Part shown: positions 15,665 to 25,138 of the stretch, in pieces
Layout of the letters: each line of letters begins with the position of its first letter
How positions within the stretch are numbered: position 1 is the first letter of the stretch
Notes under the pieces: model-generated
What the model was told of the DNA's origin: nothing
Seen by the model: only the letters and a program-made list of their open reading frames with translations
Database searches by the model: none
NCBI GenBank assembly: GCA_026418455.1
Contig: JAOABH010000004.1
Span: forward strand, 372,001 to 436,000
Direction: 5' to 3'
From: Hydrogenothermaceae bacterium
Lineage (GTDB): Bacteria; Aquificota; Aquificia; Aquificales; Hydrogenothermaceae
DNA: 64,000 bases
Program-made: the position numbers and the translations under genes

Positions 15665-18600
15665 ATGAAGAAAGCATATATATCAAATATTGAAGTTTAT
15701 GGCTTTAAATCCTACGGTGATAGAAGGATATCTATTCCTTTGAGTGAAGGATTTACGGCTATTGTGGGACCAAATGGAGCCGGTAAGAGTAATATAGGAG
15801 ACAGTATAGCTTTCTGTCTTAGTATTGCTTCTACAAAAGCAATGAGAGCTACAAAACTTACAGACCTTATATTCTCAACAAAAAATAAAACAGCTCCTTT
15901 TACGGAAGTGGAGATAACTTTTAAAAATTTAGGAGCTTTTCCGGTAAACAGTGAAGAGATTAGAATATACAGAAAGGTTGATTTAAGTGGAAAATCTATT
16001 TATAAAATAAACTCAAGGGTTGTAAAACAGAAGGATGTTCAGGATTTACTTGTTGAGGCAAATATATATCCCCAAGGTTATAACATAATAACACAAGGTG
16101 ATATATATAAATTTGTAAAGATGACCCCTACAGAAAGAAGAGACCTTATAAGTGAAGTAGCCGGAATATCAGAGTATGAAGAGAAGAAACAGAAAGCATT
16201 AGAAGAGTTATCTCAAACACAAGAAAAGATAAATCAAGTTAAGATAGTCCTCAGAGAGATAGAAACGACCCTTAAAAGATTAGAAGAAGAGAAGGAGAAT
16301 GCACAGTTAGCTCAAGCTTTAGAGGAAAAAATAGAGTTTCTAAAAAATCAGATAAATGGGGTAAAACTTTTTAATCTTTCAAAAGAACTTTCTAAGGTCG
16401 AAGGAGATTTAAAGAGTATAGAGGATAGAATCAGTGGCTTTTACCACCGTAAAGAAGAGATAGCAAACATTGTTAGAGATTACTATATACAGATAAAAGA
16501 GTATGAGGATAAACTAAATCAGATAAACGAACTTTTCTTACCTTTTAAACAACAGGAAGGATTTATAACCGCTCAGATAAAGGAGAAAAACGAGAAGATA
16601 GATAACATCCAAAAGCAGGAACAGGAACTTCAAGATAAATTAAGACAGCTTTCTCTTGAGAAAGCTGATAAACTTCAGCAGATAACCCATATAAATAAAG
16701 AGATAGAAAATCTATACACTCAGATACCACTTTTAAAACAACAACTTAAAGAAAAAGAGATATTGGTAGAAGAAAAAAGTAAGAAAATTAAAGAGTTAGA
16801 AACATCTCAAGGAAAATCTAAAGAAGATTTAATAACATTAGAAACAAGGGAAAGGGAGATAAAAGATAGATTAAATAATTTACAGAGAGAAAGAGATAAC
16901 CTCTCTATGAAACTTTCTAATATTGACGATAAGATAAAACATTACAGGGAAGAGATAATAGCTCTTGAATCTGATATTGAGAAGCTCAGCAAAGAACTAT
17001 CCTCAATTCAAACAGATGGAGAAAATTTTGAGCTTAAAGTAAACTCATTAAACAGTCAAGTTTCAATGTATAAAGTTAGAAGAGAGGCTTTAGAAAAGAA
17101 GTTAAAAGAGATAAGACAGAAAATTGAGGAAAATTTCCGGCAGTTAGCATCTGTTTTAGCCCAGCTTTCACAGTTTAAAGACGATAAGATAAGTTTAATT
17201 TTAAAGGATATACCCGGTGTTTACGGACAGGTTTCAGATTTAATAACATTAAAAGATGAAAAATTTCAAACTGCTATTGAGACAGCAGCCGGATCAAGAC
17301 TTAAAAACATAGTTGTAGAGAATGAGGAGGTAGCTAAAAGATGTATAGAAATACTAAAAAGAGAAAAAGTTGGTAGAACAGTTTTTATTCCACTTACAAC
17401 GATAAAATATCAAGAACCTCCAAAATTACCATCAAGAAGAGGAATATTGGGATATGCTATAGATTTTGTTATTTATGAACCAAAGATAGAGAAAGCTATA
17501 AAATATGTATTTTCTGATACGGTGGTAGTGGAAAATTTTGATTATGCAAAAGATATAGGTATAGGTAATTTCAGAATGGTTACTCTTGATGGAGAACTTT
17601 TTGAGAAATCTGGGACAATATCTGGAGGAAGTGAAAGGCAAACAAGCTCCATAGGGAAAGGATACCTTGAAAATAAAAAAGTAATTTTAGAAAAAGAGGA
17701 CGAAAAACTAAAGAAAGAAGAGGAAAAATTAGAAAACGAGATAAAAGTTATAAATCAAACCATAGCAGATATTGAAAGTCAGATAAATAAGATTGTTAGT
17801 GATTCTAAAACATACCAATATAGAGTAAATGATTTAAAAAATCAAATAAATCAAAAATCTGCAAGACTTTCTAATCTGGAAAATCAGATAAATCAGTTAA
17901 AACTTGAATCTTTTGATATAGAGTCAAAATTAGGAGAAATTGAAAAAGAGTATCTCACTACTCAAAAGATATATGAAGATATATCTAAGAAAAAACAAGA
18001 TATACTGTCTAAAATTGAAAACACCGGATTTTATCAATTAAGGCAGGAGTGGGAAAAAGAAACATCAGAGTATTATAAAATCTCAGAGAAAATTAAAGAG
18101 TTAAATATTTCAATAGATAACCTTCAAAACAGGATAAAAGAGAATCTTCAACCAAGAATAGACCAAATAGAAAAAGAAGAGTTGGAGATACAGCAAAAAT
18201 TAAACAGTTTCTCTGAATTAAAACAGCAACTTAACCAAGAGATAAAAGACCTATCTCAACAACTTTCTGACCTCTGGAAAGAGTTAAAAGAGAAGGATAA
18301 AGAGAGAAATGAGATAATTAATCAGATAGAGTATATAAAAAATCAGATAAAGAATCTAAGATATGAAGAAGATGAGTTAAACAGACAGATAACTTTCTTA
18401 CAAGAAGATAAAGGAAAGATATCTCAGAGAATTATTGACCTACATCAAGAGATAGAAATTTTAAAGATGGAGTACGACGGAGAACCAGTAGAAGCAGACC
18501 TAAAAACTCTTGAAAAAGAAGTAAGAGAGACGGAAAATAGGAGAAAAAGTTTAGGTGGAGTAAATCAAAAAGCAATAGAGGATTATAAGGAAGCTTTAAA

Positions 18601-19174
18601 TAGATATCAGGATATAAACGAAAAATTTGAAGTTTTACTTAAGGAAAAAAAAGCTATAGATGATCTCATTCAAACCCTTGAAGATAAAAAGGTAAAAGCA
18701 TTTATGGAAGTTTATGAACATATAAATCAAAATTTAGCAAAAAACTTTAAAGTTTTATCTCCAGGTGGAAAAGCCTATCTTGAACTTGAAAACCCACTTG
18801 ATCCACTATCAGCAGGAGTTTTAATAAAAGCAAAACCAAGAGGAAAAGAGATAACAAGACTTGAAGTTATGTCAGGAGGAGAGAAAACGATAACAGCCCT
18901 TGCATTTCTCTTTGCGGTTTTGTCTGTGAAGCCAGCACCATTTTACTACCTTGATGAAGTTGATGCAGCATTAGATGAAATAAACGCTAAAAAAGTAGCA
19001 CAACTTATAAAAGAACTTTCAAAAACAGCCCAGTTTATAGTAGTTACCCACAAAGAGATAATGGCAAGTTATGCAGATACACTTATAGGGGTAAGTGCAA
19101 AAGACGGTATATCTTCCGTTTATACTCTTGATATCTCTTCTTTGATAGAGCAGGAGAAATCAGAGGTAGTTTGA
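15665..19174 (+). CDS. smc: Chromosome segregation protein SMC
   Basis: The 1169-residue SMC has the N-terminal ATPase half with Walker A GPNGAGKS (35-42), a long coiled coil, a hinge (about 505-640, around GVYGQVSDLI and LEKSGTISGG), a second coiled coil and the C-terminal half with signature MSGGEK (about 1069-1074) and Walker B YYLDEVDAALD (Asp1097, Glu1098). With ScpA/ScpB it organises and separates replicated chromosomes. The length matches complete bacterial SMC. Its TGA overlaps the ATG of the next gene. Confidence 0.97.
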   Translation: MKKAYISNIEVYGFKSYGDRRISIPLSEGFTAIVGPNGAGKSNIGDSIAFCLSIASTKAMRATKLTDLIFSTKNKTAPFTEVEITFKNLGAFPVNSEEIRIYRKVDLSGKSIYKINSRVVKQKDVQDLLVEANIYPQGYNIITQGDIYKFVKMTPTERRDLISEVAGISEYEEKKQKALEELSQTQEKINQVKIVLREIETTLKRLEEEKENAQLAQALEEKIEFLKNQINGVKLFNLSKELSKVEGDLKSIEDRISGFYHRKEEIANIVRDYYIQIKEYEDKLNQINELFLPFKQQEGFITAQIKEKNEKIDNIQKQEQELQDKLRQLSLEKADKLQQITHINKEIENLYTQIPLLKQQLKEKEILVEEKSKKIKELETSQGKSKEDLITLETREREIKDRLNNLQRERDNLSMKLSNIDDKIKHYREEIIALESDIEKLSKELSSIQTDGENFELKVNSLNSQVSMYKVRREALEKKLKEIRQKIEENFRQLASVLAQLSQFKDDKISLILKDIPGVYGQVSDLITLKDEKFQTAIETAAGSRLKNIVVENEEVAKRCIEILKREKVGRTVFIPLTTIKYQEPPKLPSRRGILGYAIDFVIYEPKIEKAIKYVFSDTVVVENFDYAKDIGIGNFRMVTLDGELFEKSGTISGGSERQTSSIGKGYLENKKVILEKEDEKLKKEEEKLENEIKVINQTIADIESQINKIVSDSKTYQYRVNDLKNQINQKSARLSNLENQINQLKLESFDIESKLGEIEKEYLTTQKIYEDISKKKQDILSKIENTGFYQLRQEWEKETSEYYKISEKIKELNISIDNLQNRIKENLQPRIDQIEKEELEIQQKLNSFSELKQQLNQEIKDLSQQLSDLWKELKEKDKERNEIINQIEYIKNQIKNLRYEEDELNRQITFLQEDKGKISQRIIDLHQEIEILKMEYDGEPVEADLKTLEKEVRETENRRKSLGGVNQKAIEDYKEALNRYQDINEKFEVLLKEKKAIDDLIQTLEDKKVKAFMEVYEHINQNLAKNFKVLSPGGKAYLELENPLDPLSAGVLIKAKPRGKEITRLEVMSGGEKTITALAFLFAVLSVKPAPFYYLDEVDAALDEINAKKVAQLIKELSKTAQFIVVTHKEIMASYADTLIGVSAKDGISSVYTLDISSLIEQEKSEVV

Positions 19175-20694
19175 TGCTATCTATTATAAAAAGTGGTGGA
19201 ACTATCGGTATAGATGGGTATATAGTAGATGTTGAAGTTAATTTGACTGTCGGACTTCCTCAGTTTATCACGGTTGGACTTCCAGATACAGCTGTAAAAG
19301 AAAGCAAAGAAAGAGTAAAATCTGCCATAGAAAGTATAGGATTTAAATTTCCTGTAAAAAAGATAACTGTAAATCTTGCCCCGGCAGATATTCCCAAAAT
19401 AGGAACTTTATATGATTTACCTATAGCAGTAGGGATACTCAAAAGTAGCGGTATAATCAAAGAGGAAGATCTTTCGGACACTGCATTTATCGGTGAGGTT
19501 GCATTAAACGGCGAACTTAGAAAAATAAAAGGTGTTTTACCTATAGTTATAAAACTTAAAGAAGAGGGATTTAAAAGGGTAGTTTTACCTATAGAAAACC
19601 AAGATGAAGCCTGTATTATCTCAGGGATAGATGTTTATGGTTTTAAAAATCTAAAAGAGATAGTAGACTTTTTAAATAACGACTTAATAAAGGAGCCTGT
19701 AAAATCTGATATTGATGAAAGGATATTTAACAGTTTTAATCACTACGGAGATTTCTCTGAAGTAAGAGGACAGTATACTGTAAAAAGAGCTTTAGAGATA
19801 GCTGCAGCAGGTAGACATAATGTTTTACTTATAGGCTCTCCCGGTTCTGGAAAAACAATGACAGTAAAGAGACTGTCTTCAATACTTCCACCACTTACCC
19901 TTGACGAAGCTATAGAAATAACAAAGATACATAGTATAGCCGGTATATTGAAAGATAACATTGTAAAAGAAAGACCATTTAGACAAGTCCATCACACCGC
20001 AAGTGATATAAGTTTAATAGGAGGAGGTAGCTTTCCAAAACCTGGGGAAATTTCCTTAGCACATCTTGGTATACTCTTTTTAGATGAATTGCCGGAATTT
20101 AAAAGAAAGACATTAGAAGTTTTAAGACAACCTCTTGAAGATAGAGAGGTAGTTATATCAAGAGCAAACGGAAAGGTAAAATTTCCTGCAAATTTTCAAC
20201 TTATAGCTACAGCTAATCCTTGTCCTTGTGGTTTCAGATTTGATCCTAAAAAAGAGTGTAAATGTTCTCCGATAGAGATAAAAAGATACCTTGGGAAAAT
20301 ATCTGGACCTTTAGTTGATAGAATAGATATATCCGTAACAGTTATGCCAGTTGACCCTTCTGAACTTTCTAATAAACCTTCTGGAGAACCTTCTGCAGTA
20401 ATAAGAGAGAGAGTAATAAAGGCAGTGAAAATTCAAAAAGATAGATTTAAAGATGAGGAAATAAACTACAACTCAGAGATGACCCCTTCCCATATAGATA
20501 GATACGCCAAAATTACACCCCAAGCAGTGGAACTTCTAAATACAGCGGCATCAAAACTATCTTTAAGTGCAAGGTCTTACCACAAAATTATCAAGGTGGC
20601 AAGAACCATAGCAGATTTAAACCAAGAAGAAGAGGTGCTTCCAAACCACATAACTGAAGCCGTAAGATACAAAGTAAATGAAAATTTAGTATAG
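19174..20694 (+). CDS. comM: ComM/YifB family AAA+ ATPase
   Basis: The 506-residue protein has an N-terminal Lon-like domain (VDVEVNLTVGLPQFITVGLPD), an Mg-chelatase-type AAA+ core with Walker A GSPGSGKT near residue 215, the LLFLDELPEF Walker B, and a C-terminal domain with a four-Cys motif (CPCG...CKC). ComM is a hexameric helicase that extends branch migration during natural transformation. The ATG at 19174 overlaps the smc stop (TGATG). A TTG one codon upstream is less likely. Confidence 0.92.
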   Translation: MLSIIKSGGTIGIDGYIVDVEVNLTVGLPQFITVGLPDTAVKESKERVKSAIESIGFKFPVKKITVNLAPADIPKIGTLYDLPIAVGILKSSGIIKEEDLSDTAFIGEVALNGELRKIKGVLPIVIKLKEEGFKRVVLPIENQDEACIISGIDVYGFKNLKEIVDFLNNDLIKEPVKSDIDERIFNSFNHYGDFSEVRGQYTVKRALEIAAAGRHNVLLIGSPGSGKTMTVKRLSSILPPLTLDEAIEITKIHSIAGILKDNIVKERPFRQVHHTASDISLIGGGSFPKPGEISLAHLGILFLDELPEFKRKTLEVLRQPLEDREVVISRANGKVKFPANFQLIATANPCPCGFRFDPKKECKCSPIEIKRYLGKISGPLVDRIDISVTVMPVDPSELSNKPSGEPSAVIRERVIKAVKIQKDRFKDEEINYNSEMTPSHIDRYAKITPQAVELLNTAASKLSLSARSYHKIIKVARTIADLNQEEEVLPNHITEAVRYKVNENLV

Positions 20695-20706
20695 AAAGGA
20701 AGAAAT

Positions 20707-21489
20707 ATGGCAATAGAAGTTGAAAATCTAAAAGTAGAGTTTGAGTTATCAGAAGGTAAAATAGAAGCTGTAAAGGGAGTAAGCTTTAAAGTAAATAAAG
20801 GAGAGATTCTAGCAATAGTTGGGGAATCCGGAAGTGGAAAATCTGTTAGCTGTATGGCAATAATGGGACTTCTTCCTGAGTATGCAAAGATAAGTGGCTC
20901 TATCAAAATAGATAATGTAAATATAGACAGAGAAATTATAAAAAAAGTCCGTGGCAAGAAGATTACTATGGTATTTCAGGAACCTTCAGCTGTATTAAAT
21001 CCACTTTTAACAGTGGGAGAACAGATTGTGGAGACTATCCTTGCCCATAACAACATATCAAGAAAAGAAGCTGTTGATATAGCTATAAAAAGTATGGAGG
21101 AAGCAAAAATTCCACAAGCTACAAGAAGGTTCTATCAGTATCCCCATGAACTTTCCGGAGGATTAAAACAGAGGGTAGTTATTGCCATAGCAATAGCAAA
21201 CAAACCAGATTATATATTAGCAGATGAACCAACAACAGCTTTAGATGTAACCACTTCAGCACAGATATTAAAACTGCTAACAAATCTAAAAGAGTCTTAT
21301 AAAATAGGAATAGCTTTAATAACCCACGACCTTGGAGTAGTAGCACAGGTAGCAGATAGAGTTATAGTTATGTATAAAGGTCAGATATTAGAAGAGGGAG
21401 ATGTTTATTCCATATTTGATAACCCAAAAAGTGATTACACAAAGAGATTACTATCATCAAGATTGAATATAAAGAGTATTTCAGCTTGA
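20707..21489 (+). CDS. ABC transporter ATP-binding protein, OppD/DppD-like
   Basis: The 260-residue ATPase has Walker A GESGSGKS (39-46), signature LSGGLKQR and Walker B ILADEPTTALD. It is closest in style to the peptide/nickel importer ATPases OppD/DppD/NikD. It ends soon after the ATPase core and lacks most of the C-terminal extension with the Cys-rich Fe-S motif usual in OppD. No permease or binding-protein gene is adjacent, so the partner must be encoded elsewhere. An AAAGGAAG site precedes the ATG. Confidence 0.8.
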   Translation: MAIEVENLKVEFELSEGKIEAVKGVSFKVNKGEILAIVGESGSGKSVSCMAIMGLLPEYAKISGSIKIDNVNIDREIIKKVRGKKITMVFQEPSAVLNPLLTVGEQIVETILAHNNISRKEAVDIAIKSMEEAKIPQATRRFYQYPHELSGGLKQRVVIAIAIANKPDYILADEPTTALDVTTSAQILKLLTNLKESYKIGIALITHDLGVVAQVADRVIVMYKGQILEEGDVYSIFDNPKSDYTKRLLSSRLNIKSISA

Positions 21490-21509
21490 AGATGGAGAAA
21501 TTTTTAAAA

Positions 21510-21538
21510 TTGACTATACTTTATATAAATTTTAATAG
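21510..21538 (+). promoter_or_regulatory. Candidate promoter of mutS2 and the division cluster
   Basis: TTGACT at 21510-21515 and TAATAG at 21533-21538 are 17 bases apart in the 79-base gap before mutS2. The -35 is good and the -10 is weak. From here to plsY there is no gap long enough to require another promoter, so this could serve the whole cluster. Confidence 0.35.
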
Positions 21539-21568
21539 ATTTTATTATGGAGGTTATGGCTGGAATTT

Positions 21569-23857
21569 ATGGGTGAGAGAGATTTAAAAAATTTAGAGTA
21601 TGACAAATTTTTAACACTTTTAGCTGGATTTTCTCAAAATCAACATACACAAGACAAGATAAAAAAGCTCAGACCTTACACAAATACAAAACTTTTAGAA
21701 GAAGATAAGGCTAAAACTCAAGAATTTACGGATCTATTAAAAGAAGAAGGATACTTCCCGTTATCAGAATTTCCTGATATATCTCAATCCATAAGCTTAC
21801 TTACAATACAGGACAGTGTGTTACTTCCAAAAGATATATACGAAATAGGAAAAGTTTTGAGAGTTGTTAAAGAAGTCAAAAACTTTCTATCAGAAAAAAA
21901 TATAAACCACCTAAAGCCTATACTAAAAAATCTCTATCCACTTAAAGAAGTGGAAAAGATAATTTTTGACAGTATAGATCAAACATTCACTGTTAAGGAC
22001 AGTGCAAGTTTTGACCTTAGAAGAATAAGGAGACATATAAGAGAAACAGAAGAAAAAATAACATCTACTCTCGAGAAGTTTATTAACTCAAAAGATATAG
22101 AAGAGATACTTCAGGATAGATTTGTAACTATAAAAAGAGATAGGTTTGTTATTCCTGTAAAACATAACTTTGCATCAAGGATTAAGGGTATAATACAAGA
22201 TAGGTCTTCTTCTGGACAGACTGTTTTTATAGAACCTTTGGAAGTTGTGAATCTAAATAACAAACTGTTAGATTTAAAACTTCAAGAGTCAATAGAGATA
22301 AGAAGAATACTTAAATTTATCACAGACCTTTTAAGGTCTAAGGTTGAATTTATTAAAAAAAGTTTTGAATCTCTATGTGAGTTAGATATACTTTATACAA
22401 AAGCTAAATTTTCACTGAAAGTTAATGGAAGATTTCCAGAAAGCTCTGTATATATAAAATTAAAGCAGGCAAAACATCCTATCTTTCTACTGAAGGATAA
22501 AGATTTTATTCCGATAGATATAGACCTTCTGGATAAAAAAGGATTACTAATTACTGGTTCAAATACAGGTGGAAAAACTGTAGCTCTAAAAACCTTGGGA
22601 TTACTATCACTTTTAAATCAAACAGCTATACCTATTCCAGTAGATGAAGGTTCAACTTTACCATTTTTTGAAGGTGTATTTATAGACATAGGAGATTCAC
22701 AGAGTATAGAAGAAAATCTGTCAACTTATTCAGCCCATATAAAGAATATTGATTATATAATAAAAAGTTCAAATGAAAAAAGCTTGGTTTTATTTGATGA
22801 GTTAATTCCAGGTACAGACCCGGACTTTGCAGCACCTTTGGGTATTGCGATATTAGAGAGAATTCAGGAGATAGGAAGTTATGTTGTTGCCACTACCCAT
22901 CTCAAAAAAGTGAAGTTATACGGCTTAAACTCCCTATATTTTAGATTATCAGCCGTAGGATTTGATAAAGAAACTTTACAACCAACTTATCAACTTATAT
23001 ACGACACTGTTGGAGAAAGTATGGCATTTTATATAGCGGAAAAGTTAGGATTTGATAAAAAAACTCTAAATAAAGCCAAAAATATAGTTGACAAAAACAT
23101 CCTTAACTTTGAAGATATCGTAAACAATCTAAACAAACTTATAATAGATTACTCTCAAAAATTAAAAGAGGTAGAGGAGTCCCATCTTAAATTATCACAG
23201 GAGCTTCAAAAGTATAGAGAGTTAACTCAAAAGTTAGAGAAAGATAGAAAGGAAAAATGGAAGGAAAGTTTCAGAGATATAGAGGAGTTTTTAAGGAATC
23301 TAAGAGAAGAAGGTTATAAAGTTATAGAAAAAGTCAAAGAGGAAAAATCAGGAAAACCTTTGGAATCTTTTATAAAGACAAAGAGAGAACAGATAGGAAC
23401 GATCTTAGAAGAAAAATCTCAAGATCAGTTTAATGAAGGTGATTATGTAAGACTTAAAGGAAAATCTCAAAAAGGAACAGTGATTTCTGTAAGAGAGAAC
23501 AAAGCTAAAGTGGATTTTGGAGGATTAAAAGTATGGGTAAATCTGTCAGATTTAGAAAAAGTGGAGAAAGAAGATAAAAGTATAAACGTTAATGTATCAG
23601 TAAAAAAACCTACAATATCAGCTCAGATAAATCTCATAGGAAAAACAAAGGAAGAAGCTATCAGGGAACTCCAACACTACCTTGATAAAGCTTTACTATC
23701 CGGTATAACAACATTTAAAATAGTACATGGTTTTGGAAGTGGAATTTTGAGAAAGGCTGTTAGAGAGTTTTTAGATAGGCAACCTTTTAAGGTTAGGTAT
23801 GAAGATGCACCTTACAATGAAGGTGGACTTGGAGCAACTATAGTTTATCTGGAGTAA
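21569..23857 (+). CDS. mutS2: MutS2 family ATPase/endonuclease
   Basis: The 762-residue MutS2 lacks the mismatch-recognition domain of MutS. It has the ATPase core with Walker A GSNTGGKT (330-337), a coiled-coil region (about 515-610), a KOW-like part (EGDYVRLKG) and a C-terminal Smr nuclease domain with HGFGSG. MutS2 acts on recombination intermediates or collided ribosomes, depending on the species. The ATG at 21569 has poor ribosome-site spacing. A GGAGG at 21549-21553 lies nearer a six-codon ORF (21556-21576) that overlaps this start. Confidence 0.93.
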   Translation: MGERDLKNLEYDKFLTLLAGFSQNQHTQDKIKKLRPYTNTKLLEEDKAKTQEFTDLLKEEGYFPLSEFPDISQSISLLTIQDSVLLPKDIYEIGKVLRVVKEVKNFLSEKNINHLKPILKNLYPLKEVEKIIFDSIDQTFTVKDSASFDLRRIRRHIRETEEKITSTLEKFINSKDIEEILQDRFVTIKRDRFVIPVKHNFASRIKGIIQDRSSSGQTVFIEPLEVVNLNNKLLDLKLQESIEIRRILKFITDLLRSKVEFIKKSFESLCELDILYTKAKFSLKVNGRFPESSVYIKLKQAKHPIFLLKDKDFIPIDIDLLDKKGLLITGSNTGGKTVALKTLGLLSLLNQTAIPIPVDEGSTLPFFEGVFIDIGDSQSIEENLSTYSAHIKNIDYIIKSSNEKSLVLFDELIPGTDPDFAAPLGIAILERIQEIGSYVVATTHLKKVKLYGLNSLYFRLSAVGFDKETLQPTYQLIYDTVGESMAFYIAEKLGFDKKTLNKAKNIVDKNILNFEDIVNNLNKLIIDYSQKLKEVEESHLKLSQELQKYRELTQKLEKDRKEKWKESFRDIEEFLRNLREEGYKVIEKVKEEKSGKPLESFIKTKREQIGTILEEKSQDQFNEGDYVRLKGKSQKGTVISVRENKAKVDFGGLKVWVNLSDLEKVEKEDKSINVNVSVKKPTISAQINLIGKTKEEAIRELQHYLDKALLSGITTFKIVHGFGSGILRKAVREFLDRQPFKVRYEDAPYNEGGLGATIVYLE

Positions 23858-23860
23858 AAT

Positions 23861-25138
23861 ATGGTAGTTGTATTTGGAAAAGGTAAAACAGGAGAAGCTG
23901 TAAAAAGATTTTTAGATAGCAAAGGAATAGAAAATATACTCATAGATGATAAAGATAGATTTAAGTTAGATAGAAAAGTAGAAGAGATTGTTATATCTCC
24001 AGGTGTTCCTTTTTTTCACAATATCTATAAAGAAGCAAAAAAGTTAGCTATACCGGTTATTTCTGAGATAGAACTTGCAGATAGGTTTTATAAAGGTAAA
24101 AAGATAGCAATAACTGGCACAGACGGAAAAACTACAACAACTTCAATTATATACCACATACTGAAAGATATTCCTAACACTTTTGTAGGTGGAAATTACG
24201 GAATACCTTTTGTGGATATAGTAGATAAAACTGATGAAAACTCTACTGTTGTTTTAGAACTCTCTTCCTTTCAGTTATATTCCTGTAAAAATTTTAAACC
24301 AGAAATAGCAGTTGTTCTAAATATATCAAAAGACCATCTTGATTGGCATAAAAAGATGTCTCACTACATTCTGTCAAAATATAAAATCACAAAAAATCAA
24401 ACAGATAAAGACTTTTTGATACTAAATTACGATGACCCAATAGTTAGAGATTTTTCATCAAAGGCTGATAAATACTATTTTTCGACCGAGCAGATTCCAG
24501 AAAATCTGAAAGGTATATATATGAAAGATTATAAAAAATCTGATATAAACACAGCTACATTTGTTTTACAGATTGATAAAAAGATAGAGTTTACAGTTAA
24601 CACAAAGTTAGTAGGATTACATAACATTCAAAATATAATGGCGTCTATCTTGGCTACATATCTGTATGGTTTAAAAATTGAAGATATAATTGAAAAGATT
24701 GAGTCTTTTGAGCCACTTCCCCATAGGATTGAGTTTGTTAAAGAAATCCAAGGTGTGAAGTTTTATAACGACTCAAAGGCAACAACAGTCCAAGCAGTTA
24801 AGAGAGCATTAGAAAGTTTTGATAAGGGAATCATTCTCATACTTGGAGGCATAAATAAAGGAGGAGACTTTTCTATATTAGGAAATATCCTAAAAGAAAG
24901 AGTAAAGAAAGTTTATATAATAGGAAGAGACAAAGACCAAATAGAGAGTATGATAAAACCTTTCTGTGAAACAGAAAAAGTGGACTCCTTAGAAGAGGCT
25001 GTTAAGAAAAGCTTTAAATCTGCCGAAAATGGAGATACAGTATTACTTTCGCCAGGGTGTGCCAGTTTTGATATGTTTAAAAGTTATGCAGATAGAGGAA
25101 ATCAGTTTAAAGATATTGTTCGGAAATTAGATGGTTAG
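23861..25138 (+). CDS. murD: UDP-N-acetylmuramoylalanine-D-glutamate ligase
   Basis: The 425-residue MurD has the ATP-binding loop GTDGKTTTT (from about residue 86), the central domain motif LNISKDHLDWH and the C-terminal NDSKATT block. It adds D-Glu to UDP-MurNAc-L-Ala in the cytoplasm. The ATG is 3 bases after mutS2, and its end overlaps ftsW. It opens the dcw-type gene order seen here; murC, murE, murF and mraY are not in the window. Confidence 0.96.
   Translation: MVVVFGKGKTGEAVKRFLDSKGIENILIDDKDRFKLDRKVEEIVISPGVPFFHNIYKEAKKLAIPVISEIELADRFYKGKKIAITGTDGKTTTTSIIYHILKDIPNTFVGGNYGIPFVDIVDKTDENSTVVLELSSFQLYSCKNFKPEIAVVLNISKDHLDWHKKMSHYILSKYKITKNQTDKDFLILNYDDPIVRDFSSKADKYYFSTEQIPENLKGIYMKDYKKSDINTATFVLQIDKKIEFTVNTKLVGLHNIQNIMASILATYLYGLKIEDIIEKIESFEPLPHRIEFVKEIQGVKFYNDSKATTVQAVKRALESFDKGIILILGGINKGGDFSILGNILKERVKKVYIIGRDKDQIESMIKPFCETEKVDSLEEAVKKSFKSAENGDTVLLSPGCASFDMFKSYADRGNQFKDIVRKLDG

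Noticed and set aside
20577-20957. Minus-strand open frame (126 codons) across the comM/ABC junction
   Set aside because: Both overlapped genes carry clear family motifs; the antisense frame shows none.
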